DNA of 6,093 nt from JAFLCA01 sp041907145 (GCA_041907145.1 JAYRHW010000075.1:1-6093), one strand, 5' to 3'. Counted from the stretch's first letter, positions 1 to 4,893 are shown. Numbers and translations: made by a program. The notes: generated by a model not told the origin, from the letters alone.

Positions 1-89
1 ACAATTCCTATTTGTCCGTACTTGCTCGCCAGGCGCTGCGTCTCGCGAATGACCGCTTGCAGGTCTGAATTGTTTTCGACGTAGTTCAT
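1..89 (-). CDS. Unknown protein, N-terminal fragment (runs off left edge)
   Basis: Only the first 29 codons are inside the window; the protein starts MNYVENNSDLQAVIRETQ and remains open at the edge. The ATG at 87-89 is preceded by GGAGGTG at a good distance, one of the strongest ribosome binding sites in the window, which is the main reason to call a gene here. The visible part is polar and probably helical. I do not recognise the family. It lies downstream of kfrA on the same strand but is separated from it by a terminator and a long foldable leader, so it is probably transcribed separately. Confidence 0.6.
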   Translation of the reverse strand, partial: MNYVENNSDLQAVIRETQRLASKYGQIGI

Positions 90-92
90 ACA

Positions 93-106
93 CACACCTC
101 CGTGTG
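93..106 (-). promoter_or_regulatory. Ribosome binding site in a small hairpin
   Basis: On the minus strand CACAC, GGAG, GTGTG forms a perfect 5-bp stem whose 4-nt loop is the core of the Shine-Dalgarno sequence, ending just before the ATG at 89. The loop leaves GGAG exposed while the stem takes the flanking bases, so the hairpin could modulate initiation. The inverted repeat is seen directly; the regulatory role is inference. Confidence 0.45.
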
Positions 107-120
107 ACTCGACTTTTGGC

Positions 121-240
121 CGGCACACGGGTACGGGGCAGGCTCCGCGGGTCAAGCGCTCGATGAGGCAAGTGCGTGGCGATACGCCCGACTCGCGCTT
201 GAGGCGCGGTGGCGCATGCCCCGTAAACTGGAAGATGCCG
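121..240 (-). other. Long nested inverted repeat (possible structured leader)
   Basis: Five helices nest in order: 121-125 with 236-240 (5 bp), 132-140 with 217-225 (9 bp), 145-149 with 205-209 (5 bp), 152-159 with 195-202 (8 bp), and an apical hairpin 174-177 with 184-187. All pairs are Watson-Crick, so the strand cannot be decided from wobble pairs. Position favours the minus strand: it starts right after the kfrA terminator T-tract and ends upstream of the gene at 1-89, as an RNA leader or regulatory RNA would. It could instead be a DNA site such as a recombination or nicking site. No known riboswitch class was recognised. Confidence 0.55.
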
Positions 241-241
241 A

Positions 242-277
242 AGAGAGAAAACAAAAGCACCCCTCCCTCTTGGGAGG
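242..277 (-). terminator. Rho-independent terminator of kfrA
   Basis: On the minus strand the stem CCTCCC / GGGAGG (272-277 with 262-267, loop of 4) is followed by a T-rich tract, CTTTTGTTTT. It sits about 30 bp after the kfrA stop codon. A 12-bp perfect palindrome, AGGAGCGCTCCT (275-286), overlaps the upstream arm and could form an alternative hairpin. Confidence 0.7.
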
Positions 278-304
278 AGCGCTCCTAATCTGGTACCGCT
301 GCGA

Positions 305-988
305 CTACTTGCGCTTGTCTCCCAACTTCGCAATCAACTCGCTGTTCTGGGATTTGAGTGCATCAGCCTGACCTTTCATTTGAGCGGCTTCCTTCACTGC
401 CGCAAGATGATCGGCAGTGAGCATGGAGAGCTGCTCGTTATATGACGCTCGCATAGTTGCTTGCTCTTTGTGCTGGCGCTCAAGCTCGTTTTGCAAGGAA
501 GCGACCTGCTCTTTAAGCTGGATTGCGGTGGCATCTAGTGCCGCATTCTGTTTCGCAGTTTCGTTTACCTGCGCCTCCAAATCGCCGATTCGAACGCGCT
601 GCCCTTCAATTTCTGCGCCGGCAGAATCCAGCTCAGATTCCAGTTTTTGGATGACGTCCAGGGCGCCTTCGAATTGTTTGTGAGCAGTACGCACATCTTC
701 GGCGGCTTTGTCCCTAACGGCAACCACTTCGCGGGCGGCTTCCATAGCCGCCACGCGCCAGGTGCTATTGAAAGCGTTTTGCACCACTTCCGGCACCTCG
801 TTATTACCAGCTGACACCACAGCCGGGCGCGATGCTTCCCAGGCAGAGAGGTGTTTGTAGATGGTGGTCAGGCTGCCACCACCCAGGGCCGACAGCACCG
901 CCAGCGCCGAGACCTCTTTGCCGTCAGCCGCCAATTTTTCAGCAGCATCGAAAACCTCTTCCTGCTGCACAACTGCACGCCTTGCCAT
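305..988 (-). CDS. kfrA: KfrA-type plasmid DNA-binding coiled-coil protein
   Basis: A 227-residue protein with the KfrA plan. An N-terminal helix-turn-helix domain lies at about residues 7-50 (EVSALAVLSALGGGSLTTIYKHL), followed by an almost continuous Ala/Glu/Lys/Gln-rich coiled coil from about 80 to 225. KfrA of IncP-1 and related plasmids binds its own promoter, represses itself and contributes to stable maintenance; the coiled coil mediates multimers. I chose the ATG at 986-988 over the upstream in-frame ATG at 1016-1018. It has GGGAGG seven bases upstream, while the upstream ATG lies within the TATAAT box that probably drives the gene and would be upstream of the transcript start. It is monocistronic by appearance: own promoter, own terminator. 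The family call is firm; the role in this element is inferred from relatives. Confidence 0.9.
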   Translation of the reverse strand: MARRAVVQQEEVFDAAEKLAADGKEVSALAVLSALGGGSLTTIYKHLSAWEASRPAVVSAGNNEVPEVVQNAFNSTWRVAAMEAAREVVAVRDKAAEDVRTAHKQFEGALDVIQKLESELDSAGAEIEGQRVRIGDLEAQVNETAKQNAALDATAIQLKEQVASLQNELERQHKEQATMRASYNEQLSMLTADHLAAVKEAAQMKGQADALKSQNSELIAKLGDKRK

Positions 989-1016
989 AAAGTGCCCTCC
1001 CTGCGCTGTTTCAGCC

Positions 1017-1025
1017 ATTATACCA
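1017..1025 (-). promoter_or_regulatory. kfrA extended -10 promoter
   Basis: Minus strand TGGTATAAT: a perfect -10 hexamer (1017-1022) with the TGn extension (1023-1025). No good -35 hexamer lies 16-18 bp upstream, where the sequence is all A/T triplets, which fits an extended -10 promoter. Transcription would begin near 1010 and leave about 20 nt of leader carrying the GGGAGG site before the ATG at 988. Confidence 0.7.
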
Positions 1026-1060
1026 TATTATTATGATTACTATTATTATCATTATTATTA
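1026..1060. repeat. ATT-triplet tract, likely KfrA operator region
   Basis: A nearly pure A/T tract made of ATT triplets. It contains a 14-bp direct repeat with one mismatch: TATTATTAT then G or C then ATTA, at 1026-1039 and 1041-1054. It lies immediately upstream of the kfrA -10 box, where a self-repressing KfrA would bind. The composition contrasts sharply with the GC-rich surroundings. The operator role is inference from the family. Confidence 0.45.
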
Positions 1061-1123
1061 CAGATCATCCGAGGAAGAGGCTCAAAACGCCCATCCTGTC
1101 TGTGTTCCTTTCTAGTCAGGTCG

Positions 1124-1272
1124 AGCGGGCGGGGCGCCATGCCAACCCATGCGTGAATAGCGTGGACCGCGGGACCCGTCGGCAAGGCCGGCGCAGCCGC
1201 CGCGCAAGCGGGCAGCCTTGCTGATGGGCGGTCTACGCTAGGCTTTCTCGCCGCGCATGGCACCCGCCCGCT
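1124..1272 (+). repeat. 149-bp long inverted-repeat element
   Basis: Helices nest in order: 1124-1133 with 1263-1272 (10 bp), 1136-1142 with 1255-1261 (7 bp), 1158-1170 with 1228-1240 (13 bp), 1176-1188 with 1215-1227 (13 bp), and 1200-1203 with 1208-1211 closing a GCAA tetraloop. The two 13-bp helices stack directly on one side, with a 5-nt bulge (1171-1175) on the other. Three non-Watson-Crick pairs (1164/1234, 1178/1225, 1181/1222) are G-U on the plus strand but C-A on the minus strand, so a plus-strand RNA or single strand folds better. TCG flanks both ends (1121-1123, 1273-1275), a possible 3-bp duplication. The rest of the 989-1350 gap shows only the kfrA control region and nothing else I can name. 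Confidence 0.65.
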
Positions 1273-1350
1273 TCGGATGACAATCATTCGCACCCCGATG
1301 GCTGCCACCAGATTTTGCGTTGCGAGCGCGGCGAAACATAAAGGCGAGTA

Positions 1351-3120
1351 TCAGCAGTTCATTCGACGCTGCTGGTTACGCCAGTCATCCTCAAAGGCGG
1401 CAAGGCGCTGCCGCACAATCGCAATCCGCTCCTGAATCCAGTGCTGGCATTCTTCGTTCGGCGCCAGTGGCAGATAGCCGATCAAGGCAACCAGCCCTTT
1501 CTTTATCTCCGGTAGATATGCGATCGAGGCGTCGAAAACAGCGCCAACTCTCGCGCACCATAGTTCTTCTTCTGTTGCTCTTTGGCGTGAAGCATCCACG
1601 GCGAATGTGCGACGGTCACGCTGATGTCTCATCGATATCTCGTAGGCTATACGGCGTGCCGCCAGAAGCCCCGGGTCCGCAATTTTTTGATCTACAGCGG
1701 GAGGGGGCTCGGTTTGAAGCGAACCAGCCCCCTCCACATCGTTATATTCGTCGGTACAGATTGCAAAGAAACCGTCCGCGAGATCTTCGTAGTCTCGGCG
1801 CCAGATGTCCTGATGGCTGTATAGCGTCCTTCTGGAACAGCCGGCCGCTTCCTGCAGTTCGACAGTGGTGAACGCTCTACGCAGATTCTTGAGGGCTGCC
1901 AGGGCAATTGATATTCGCTGCCGCGCATTCTTCTTGCGATTAGCGTTCTCGCGTGTCCAGGCAATAGGCTGGCGAGCAACGTACTTAACCGCATCAACGT
2001 TTGCCCGATGTGGCGGAACCCAATTTGCGGCCCGCTCGACCTGGGCAAGTGCATCTGCACGCCCTCGGTTTATGTCTTCGCTCTGTCCGTTGTTTCTGGC
2101 GTTCAGAAATTCGCGGATCGCCCACTCCCTCTCTTGTTCGTAGCCGTAGCCCATGGCGGGCAGCGCCCGGCTCGGGTCGCCATAGAAAAAGTAATGTCCG
2201 ATGCACTCAATTGCCTGGGCGCGCTGCGACGGTCCGGTCAATCCATTCAAGTGATACAACCGGCCGCGATACCAGTTATCTACGATCATGCCGGGTGGCA
2301 GATGCCCGAAGACGGCACGGACGAAATCAGTGAACTCTCCAGCCCCGGTTAGGTCACTTCGTCTAAGTGGAACGACGGTGCCGCCGGCAGCATTGCGTGC
2401 CAAAACTTTCGCCTGGGCGCGCCACACTTCTAGCTCTTGGACGTGGTCTGTCAGTCGGCGGAAGCTGGCATACGAATTAGCATCACCGTCCATGGCATCT
2501 ATGAAAAGCTCCAGCGCTTTTGTCGCCGTGAGCTCGTGGCGCTCGTGATCTACTTCCAACGTCTTCTTATCCAGCCAGGCAAAACCAGGCTGGAGCGGCA
2601 GGCGAAGTCCTAGTCCCAGTGAATCGCCTGCTCCGGGATGGGGAAATATCTCGAGCTGTCCTTTGCCGGCCTCGAAGTCATTCAGCGCGAGTAACTTGAA
2701 GAGTTGCTTTCGTAATTCAGCACTGTTGAGGGGTTCATCAAAGAAAAGGTACAGGTGCCAGCCGCCTCCATAGCTAGAGCGATACAGAGAGGAACGCGCA
2801 AGACCTGCGTCAGATAAGAGCTGTAGCAGCTTATCAAGGGAGCGCTGGTTGTGGTACTTGCTGCCGGCGTCGATATCGAGGACGGCAAAGCGAGTTGTTT
2901 TGCCGGCACGGCATCCTATATAGAACTTCTGGTGCGCGCAAGCGATCGCCTTCAGTATCTCCGAATCCGGCAGCTTCCAGCGGTCGTTGGCCGAATACCA
3001 TGAGCCGCCGGCGAGCGGTTTATAGATGTAGCCATATCTATGGAACAGCGATAGGAACTGAGCTGTCACTTCCTGCCACCCTGGCGGGAAGTAATCTAGG
3101 CGAACAAATCTAGCCGGCAC
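1351..3120 (-). CDS. Plasmid replication protein with archaeo-eukaryotic primase domain
   Basis: A 589-residue protein. The AEP catalytic motifs appear in order: motif I FAVLDID (Asp82, Asp84, metal ligands), motif II GGGWHLYLF (His122), and motif III QLEIFPHP (Glu157) followed by GLGLRLPL (168-176). A helical region (about 255-370) resembles the helical extension that often follows such primases. A helix-turn-helix follows at about 403-440 (FTTVELQEAAGCSRRTLYSH), then a charged C-terminal part. Members of this superfamily on plasmids make primers or initiate replication; no helicase motif (Walker A) is present, so the host helicase is probably borrowed. The start is GTG, the only canonical start in frame after the upstream stop, with only a weak AGAGA ribosome site that sits in a hairpin. 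The adjacent repeat-rich gap supports a Rep role. The primase fold is firm; initiator activity is inferred. Confidence 0.85.
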   Translation of the reverse strand: MPARFVRLDYFPPGWQEVTAQFLSLFHRYGYIYKPLAGGSWYSANDRWKLPDSEILKAIACAHQKFYIGCRAGKTTRFAVLDIDAGSKYHNQRSLDKLLQLLSDAGLARSSLYRSSYGGGWHLYLFFDEPLNSAELRKQLFKLLALNDFEAGKGQLEIFPHPGAGDSLGLGLRLPLQPGFAWLDKKTLEVDHERHELTATKALELFIDAMDGDANSYASFRRLTDHVQELEVWRAQAKVLARNAAGGTVVPLRRSDLTGAGEFTDFVRAVFGHLPPGMIVDNWYRGRLYHLNGLTGPSQRAQAIECIGHYFFYGDPSRALPAMGYGYEQEREWAIREFLNARNNGQSEDINRGRADALAQVERAANWVPPHRANVDAVKYVARQPIAWTRENANRKKNARQRISIALAALKNLRRAFTTVELQEAAGCSRRTLYSHQDIWRRDYEDLADGFFAICTDEYNDVEGAGSLQTEPPPAVDQKIADPGLLAARRIAYEISMRHQRDRRTFAVDASRQRATEEELWCARVGAVFDASIAYLPEIKKGLVALIGYLPLAPNEECQHWIQERIAIVRQRLAAFEDDWRNQQRRMNC

Positions 3121-3141
3121 GTTCTCTGTTTGAGAACGCGC
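3117..3141 (-). promoter_or_regulatory. Hairpin over the rep start codon
   Basis: On the minus strand GCGCGTTCTC, loop AAACA, GAGAACGTGC forms a 10-bp stem with one G-U pair. The 3' arm contains the weak ribosome site (GAGAA) and the whole GTG start codon. The non-Watson-Crick pair (3119/3139) is U-G in the mRNA sense but A-C in the antisense, consistent with selection on the rep mRNA. Closed, it should block Rep translation. It could also serve as a DNA operator. Confidence 0.65.
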
Positions 3142-3159
3142 AAAAATACGTCCGATAGT
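3130..3159 (+). promoter_or_regulatory. Putative promoter of antisense RNA
   Basis: TTGAGA (3130-3135, five of six to the -35 consensus), an 18-bp spacer and GATAGT (3154-3159, four of six to the -10 consensus). A transcript would start near 3163-3166 and run against the rep leader. The match is moderate and was judged by eye. Confidence 0.4.
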
Positions 3160-3162
3160 GTC

Positions 3163-3312
3163 AGTCTCCTGGCTAAATCAAGACAAGTTGACCTTCTCGG
3201 ACCAGTCGCTTATGCTGAATGCACTTCAGGAAAACCACAAACCTGAAACGCAAGTGAAGCAATCGGCCCAAGGTCATTGCCAAAGAACATCGCCCCTGGC
3301 GGTGTTTTTTGT
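3163..3312 (+). ncRNA. Putative antisense (countertranscribed) RNA to the rep leader
   Basis: A plus-strand RNA of about 150 nt is bounded by the putative promoter at 3130-3159 and a clear terminator at 3286-3314. It would be fully complementary to the rep mRNA leader. It can fold by 3189-3195 with 3270-3276 (7 bp), an internal hairpin 3225-3230 with 3242-3247 (6 bp, 11-nt A-rich loop), and the terminator stem. Antisense RNAs in this position set copy number in many plasmids by acting on the leader of rep mRNA. The terminator has no other plus-strand gene to serve, the best argument for a transcript here. Existence and exact ends are inference. Confidence 0.5.
3173..3277 (-). CDS. Possible 34-residue leader peptide upstream of rep
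   Basis: A short frame in the rep mRNA leader starts at ATG 3275-3277 and ends 52 bp before the rep GTG. The peptide is basic and hydrophobic (MTLGRLLHLRFRFVVFLK and so on). Its ATG is partly inside helix 3189-3195 with 3270-3276, and no good ribosome site precedes it. A second frame, 3210-3290 (26 residues), has AGGGG only two bases before its ATG. Several antisense-controlled plasmids couple rep translation to such a leader peptide, but here the only support is position. Confidence 0.2.
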   Translation of the reverse strand: MTLGRLLHLRFRFVVFLKCIQHKRLVREGQLVLI

Positions 3313-3314
3313 TT
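3286..3314 (+). terminator. Rho-independent terminator, plus strand
   Basis: CATCGCC (3288-3294) pairs with GGCGGTG (3298-3304) across a 3-nt loop, with one U-G pair, followed by TTTTTTGTTT. Flanking A-U pairs lengthen the stem. No plus-strand coding gene ends here; it most likely ends the antisense RNA opposite the rep leader. Confidence 0.75.
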
Positions 3315-3366
3315 GTGAGCTTCCGGCTTTCTAGGAGGCAGCCGCCTCGGATATGCGTGCGATATA

Positions 3367-3407
3367 CACCGAATTTGGTGGCATCACTGTTGACACTATA
3401 TTCGGTG
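3367..3407. promoter_or_regulatory. Operator-like repeats at the rep promoter
   Basis: CACCGAAT (3367-3374) is the exact inverse of ATTCGGTG (3400-3407). Between them, ATTTGGTG (3373-3380) makes CACCGAATTTGGTG a 14-bp palindrome with one mismatched pair. These three half-sites cover the -10/spacer edge and the bases just downstream of the predicted rep start. Occupation by a repressor, perhaps Rep itself or the divergent helix-turn-helix protein, would shut the promoter. Confidence 0.5.
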
Positions 3408-3423
3408 AAAGAACCAGGATCAA
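3395..3423 (-). promoter_or_regulatory. Putative rep promoter
   Basis: Minus strand TTGATC (3418-3423, four of six), a 17-bp spacer and TATAGT (3395-3400, five of six). Transcription would start near 3388, giving a rep leader of about 268 nt that the antisense RNA overlaps. Operator-like repeats overlap the spacer and the start site. Confidence 0.55.
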
Positions 3424-3460
3424 CTCTTGACGATTCCCGAAACGGCATGCGGATCGCTGC

Positions 3461-3476
3461 CTCCGGTCTTCCGGAG
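3461..3476. repeat. CTCCGG / CCGGAG inverted repeat
   Basis: Perfect 6-bp arms separated by TCTT; the first group of the TCCGGA array, about 40 bp upstream of the rep -35 box. Confidence 0.6.
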
Positions 3477-3619
3477 TTGAGCGCCGCAATGTCCGGGCCT
3501 CCGGAGATTGCTCGGATTCCCGCCCTGCGCGATCTCGCGTGCCGCTTCCGCACAACGACAGGTACGGAGGGTTTGGCACATTAGATGTACTGGCGCGAAA
3601 AACCGTAGTGCTTATGGGC

Positions 3620-3647
3620 AAACCCGAATCTCCGGAGTTGCGGGTTT
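3620..3647. repeat. 28-bp imperfect palindrome around CTCCGGAG
   Basis: AAACCCG (3620-3626) and CGGGTTT (3641-3647) share the same centre as CTCCGGAG (3630-3637); only two of the 14 base pairs of the dyad are broken. It is the left end of the symmetric middle group of the array. Confidence 0.7.
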
Positions 3648-3653
3648 AGACTT

Positions 3654-3707
3654 CCGGATCTCCGGAGTCGGCGCCTAAGATCCGCGAGTGCAACTCCGGA
3701 GATCCGG
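3654..3707. repeat. 15-bp perfect inverted repeat of TCCGGA doublets
   Basis: The doublet at 3654-3668 (CCGGATCTCCGGAGT) is the exact inverse of 3693-3707, with a 24-bp spacer that contains GGCGCC (3670-3675). Each arm carries two TCCGGA cores 8 bp apart. This is the core of the symmetric middle group. Confidence 0.8.
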
Positions 3708-3854
3708 AGATTGCGCCTCCAAGTCTCCGGATCTGTAGTACTAGACTATCTTCAGAGCGATGCCGCCAAAACGCAGGGCGGGGTTAAGGACAAACAGAGA
3801 CTTCCTCAATAACCCTCAGCAGAGATTCTCCTTAAATCCGGATGCAGCAAGTGC

Positions 3855-3868
3855 CACCTCCGGAGGTG
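3855..3868. repeat. 14-bp perfect palindrome CACCTCCGGAGGTG
   Basis: The best-extended single copy of the TCCGGA core. It lies 22-23 bp from its neighbours on each side and about 40 bp upstream of the TATAAT box of the helix-turn-helix gene. Confidence 0.8.
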
Positions 3869-3881
3869 CTCAAGAAAGCTC

Positions 3882-3908
3882 TCCGGATCTCCGGATGTTA
3901 GTTATAAT
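3882..3908 (+). promoter_or_regulatory. Promoter of the plus-strand gene run, with TCCGGA operator
   Basis: A perfect TATAAT at 3903-3908. The -35 position (about 3880-3885) has no good hexamer and is instead covered by the TCCGGA doublet 3882-3895. Transcription would start near 3915, about 13 nt before the GTG at 3928. The overlap suggests the product binding TCCGGA represses, or recruits polymerase to, this promoter. Confidence 0.6.
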
Positions 3909-3927
3909 TTCGTAGAACGCTATCCCT

Positions 3928-4587
3928 GTGAGCAATAGAGGCACTGATAGATACGTGCAAAATATACAAAAGAATCCTATGGTCACCGTCGCCGAAGCCG
4001 CAGCTATTTTAGGAATAGATGCCCGCACTGTCCGCGAAAAGCTTTCCAGCGGGGATTGGAAGGGCGAGAAGCGGATGATCGGAATGAAAGAGAAGTGGTT
4101 CATGTACCGTGGAGAGTTGGATCGCCAGCTTGAGCGATTGCAATTCGGACGCCCGAGGGAGCGGGTGTCAACGCAAGGATTGGACAGTATTTTCGAGCCC
4201 ACAGATCAAAACGAGGATGAAACAGTTGAAGCTGAAAGTATCGAGGTTCAGAGCGAAAAGAACGCTCCGGAAATAGGCAAGATTCTCGAAGACGTGCTGA
4301 CCAAGGTAACTGAACAATTTGCAAAACAGCTGACTGTCGAAAAGGAAGTTATTGTGTCTCTTCGACGGGAGCTTGAAGACAAAGACCGATCGTTAAGACT
4401 TCTGCCGGATCTTCAAAAACAAGCCGAGCACGAGAGAAAGGCAGCAGAAATGCGCGCCTTAGAAATTGAAGCGCTTCGTAAGCAAATCGCAGCAATCGAA
4501 GAAGAGAAGCAATCCCTGAAAGCCACGGTGGAGACGCTTAAAGCGCCGTGGTGGAAGAAATGGTTTTCCGCTCCAGGGGCAGAATAG
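3928..4587 (+). CDS. Helix-turn-helix protein with long coiled coil
   Basis: A 219-residue protein. Residues 18-40 (MVTVAEAAAILGIDARTVREKL) form an excisionase/MerR-like helix-turn-helix, followed by a short basic segment (43-61) that may be a wing. An acidic linker follows (about 90-112), then a coiled coil from about 115 to 206, and a distinctive end, APWWKKWFSAPG. The plan of DNA-binding head, helical stalk and aromatic-basic tail recalls plasmid maintenance or partition proteins such as KfrA, but it is not homologous by eye to the kfrA product here. It is first in a plus-strand run, divergent from rep, right after the TCCGGA array. The GTG start has no ribosome site and a very short leader; GTG 3955 or ATG 3979 are alternatives that keep the domain intact. 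Exact function unknown; I infer it binds the TCCGGA array and regulates itself. Confidence 0.85.
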   Translation: MSNRGTDRYVQNIQKNPMVTVAEAAAILGIDARTVREKLSSGDWKGEKRMIGMKEKWFMYRGELDRQLERLQFGRPRERVSTQGLDSIFEPTDQNEDETVEAESIEVQSEKNAPEIGKILEDVLTKVTEQFAKQLTVEKEVIVSLRRELEDKDRSLRLLPDLQKQAEHERKAAEMRALEIEALRKQIAAIEEEKQSLKATVETLKAPWWKKWFSAPGAE

Positions 4588-4590
4588 AGT

Positions 4591-4893
4591 ATGTGTAATC
4601 ATCAATGGAGTAGTAGCGAAATTGCTATCGAGCCGGCGCCAGGCTTGGTTTTTCGGTATCACAATGTGAGCTGCCAGAGGTGTGGGCGCTCTGGCACAAT
4701 CAATCACAAGGCTTATCAGCAACTACTCGAGTTACAAGGCTCCACCAGGGCTCCTAAGCACTCTTGTGAGGATGGGTGTGAAACCGATGATCGGGCAATG
4801 TGCCGAGCAGGGGGGCGCTCTCTAGTGGAGAAAAAGTTGCCACCAGAAAATCTCTGTGAGTGCGACTGTCACGACCTTTTTGATGTTCTGTAG
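4591..4893 (+). CDS. Small Cys-rich, putative zinc-binding protein
   Basis: A 100-residue protein with nine cysteines: Cys2, 28, 31, 59, 63, 71, 89, 91 and 93, plus His4, 24, 39, 57 and 94. The pattern MCNHQW then CQRCG (residues 28-32) looks like a zinc ribbon split between the N-terminus and one CxxC knuckle. The C-terminal CECDCHD is an unusual cluster that could bind a second metal. The ATG is 3 bp after the stop of the upstream gene, with AGGGG about 11 bases before it, so it is probably co-transcribed and translationally coupled. No known family is recognised. The tight packing in the run and the well-formed motifs argue it is real; a spurious frame is the main alternative. Confidence 0.6.
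   Translation: MCNHQWSSSEIAIEPAPGLVFRYHNVSCQRCGRSGTINHKAYQQLLELQGSTRAPKHSCEDGCETDDRAMCRAGGRSLVEKKLPPENLCECDCHDLFDVL

Larger units (their letters stand above)
3470..3895. repeat. Array of twelve TCCGGA palindromes
   Basis: TCCGGA starts at 3470, 3500, 3631, 3653, 3661, 3695, 3703, 3726, 3837, 3859, 3882 and 3890. Distances between neighbours repeat: 8 bp three times and 22-23 bp four times, that is two helical turns. Most copies are extended to CTCCGGA or CTCCGGAG. The middle group (3631-3731) has spacings 22, 8, 34, 8, 23, mirror-symmetric about 3680. The array is the likely binding site of a dimeric plasmid protein, as iterons, operator or centromere. One further copy lies in coding sequence at 4266. 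Confidence 0.9.
3424..3900. other. Probable origin of replication region
   Basis: A non-coding stretch between the rep promoter and the divergent helix-turn-helix gene, dominated by TCCGGA palindromes in three groups. It also holds a mildly AT-rich segment (about 3783-3840) with short inverted repeats: GGGTTA 3781-3786 with TAACCC 3810-3815, and TTAAGGA 3784-3790 with TCCTTAA 3829-3835. CAGAGA recurs at 3795 and 3820. No convincing DnaA box was found. The origin call rests on its position next to rep and the repeat density. Confidence 0.55.

Noticed and set aside
989..1018. In-frame upstream ATG extending kfrA by ten residues
   Set aside because: This ATG overlaps the TATAAT box and would lie upstream of the transcript start; the internal ATG at 988 has GGGAGG correctly placed.
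1018..1308. 96-codon minus-strand reading frame
   Set aside because: It runs through the long inverted repeat and the ATT tract, giving Ala/Pro- and Asn-rich low-complexity sequence, with no ribosome site.
1320..1871. 183-codon plus-strand reading frame opposite rep
   Set aside because: It lies antisense to the well-supported replication gene and its translation is Arg/Ser-rich without recognisable domains.
3390..3395. Perfect TTGACA on the plus strand
   Set aside because: No acceptable -10 hexamer lies 15-19 bp downstream, so I do not call a plus-strand promoter here.
3470..3895. CRISPR-like array
   Set aside because: Repeats are 6-14 bp palindromes with irregular short gaps, not 25-37 bp direct repeats with uniform spacers, and no cas gene is present.
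3121..3927. DnaA boxes
   Set aside because: No close match to TTATNCACA was found on either strand by eye; TTATGGGCA (3612-3620) is too divergent.
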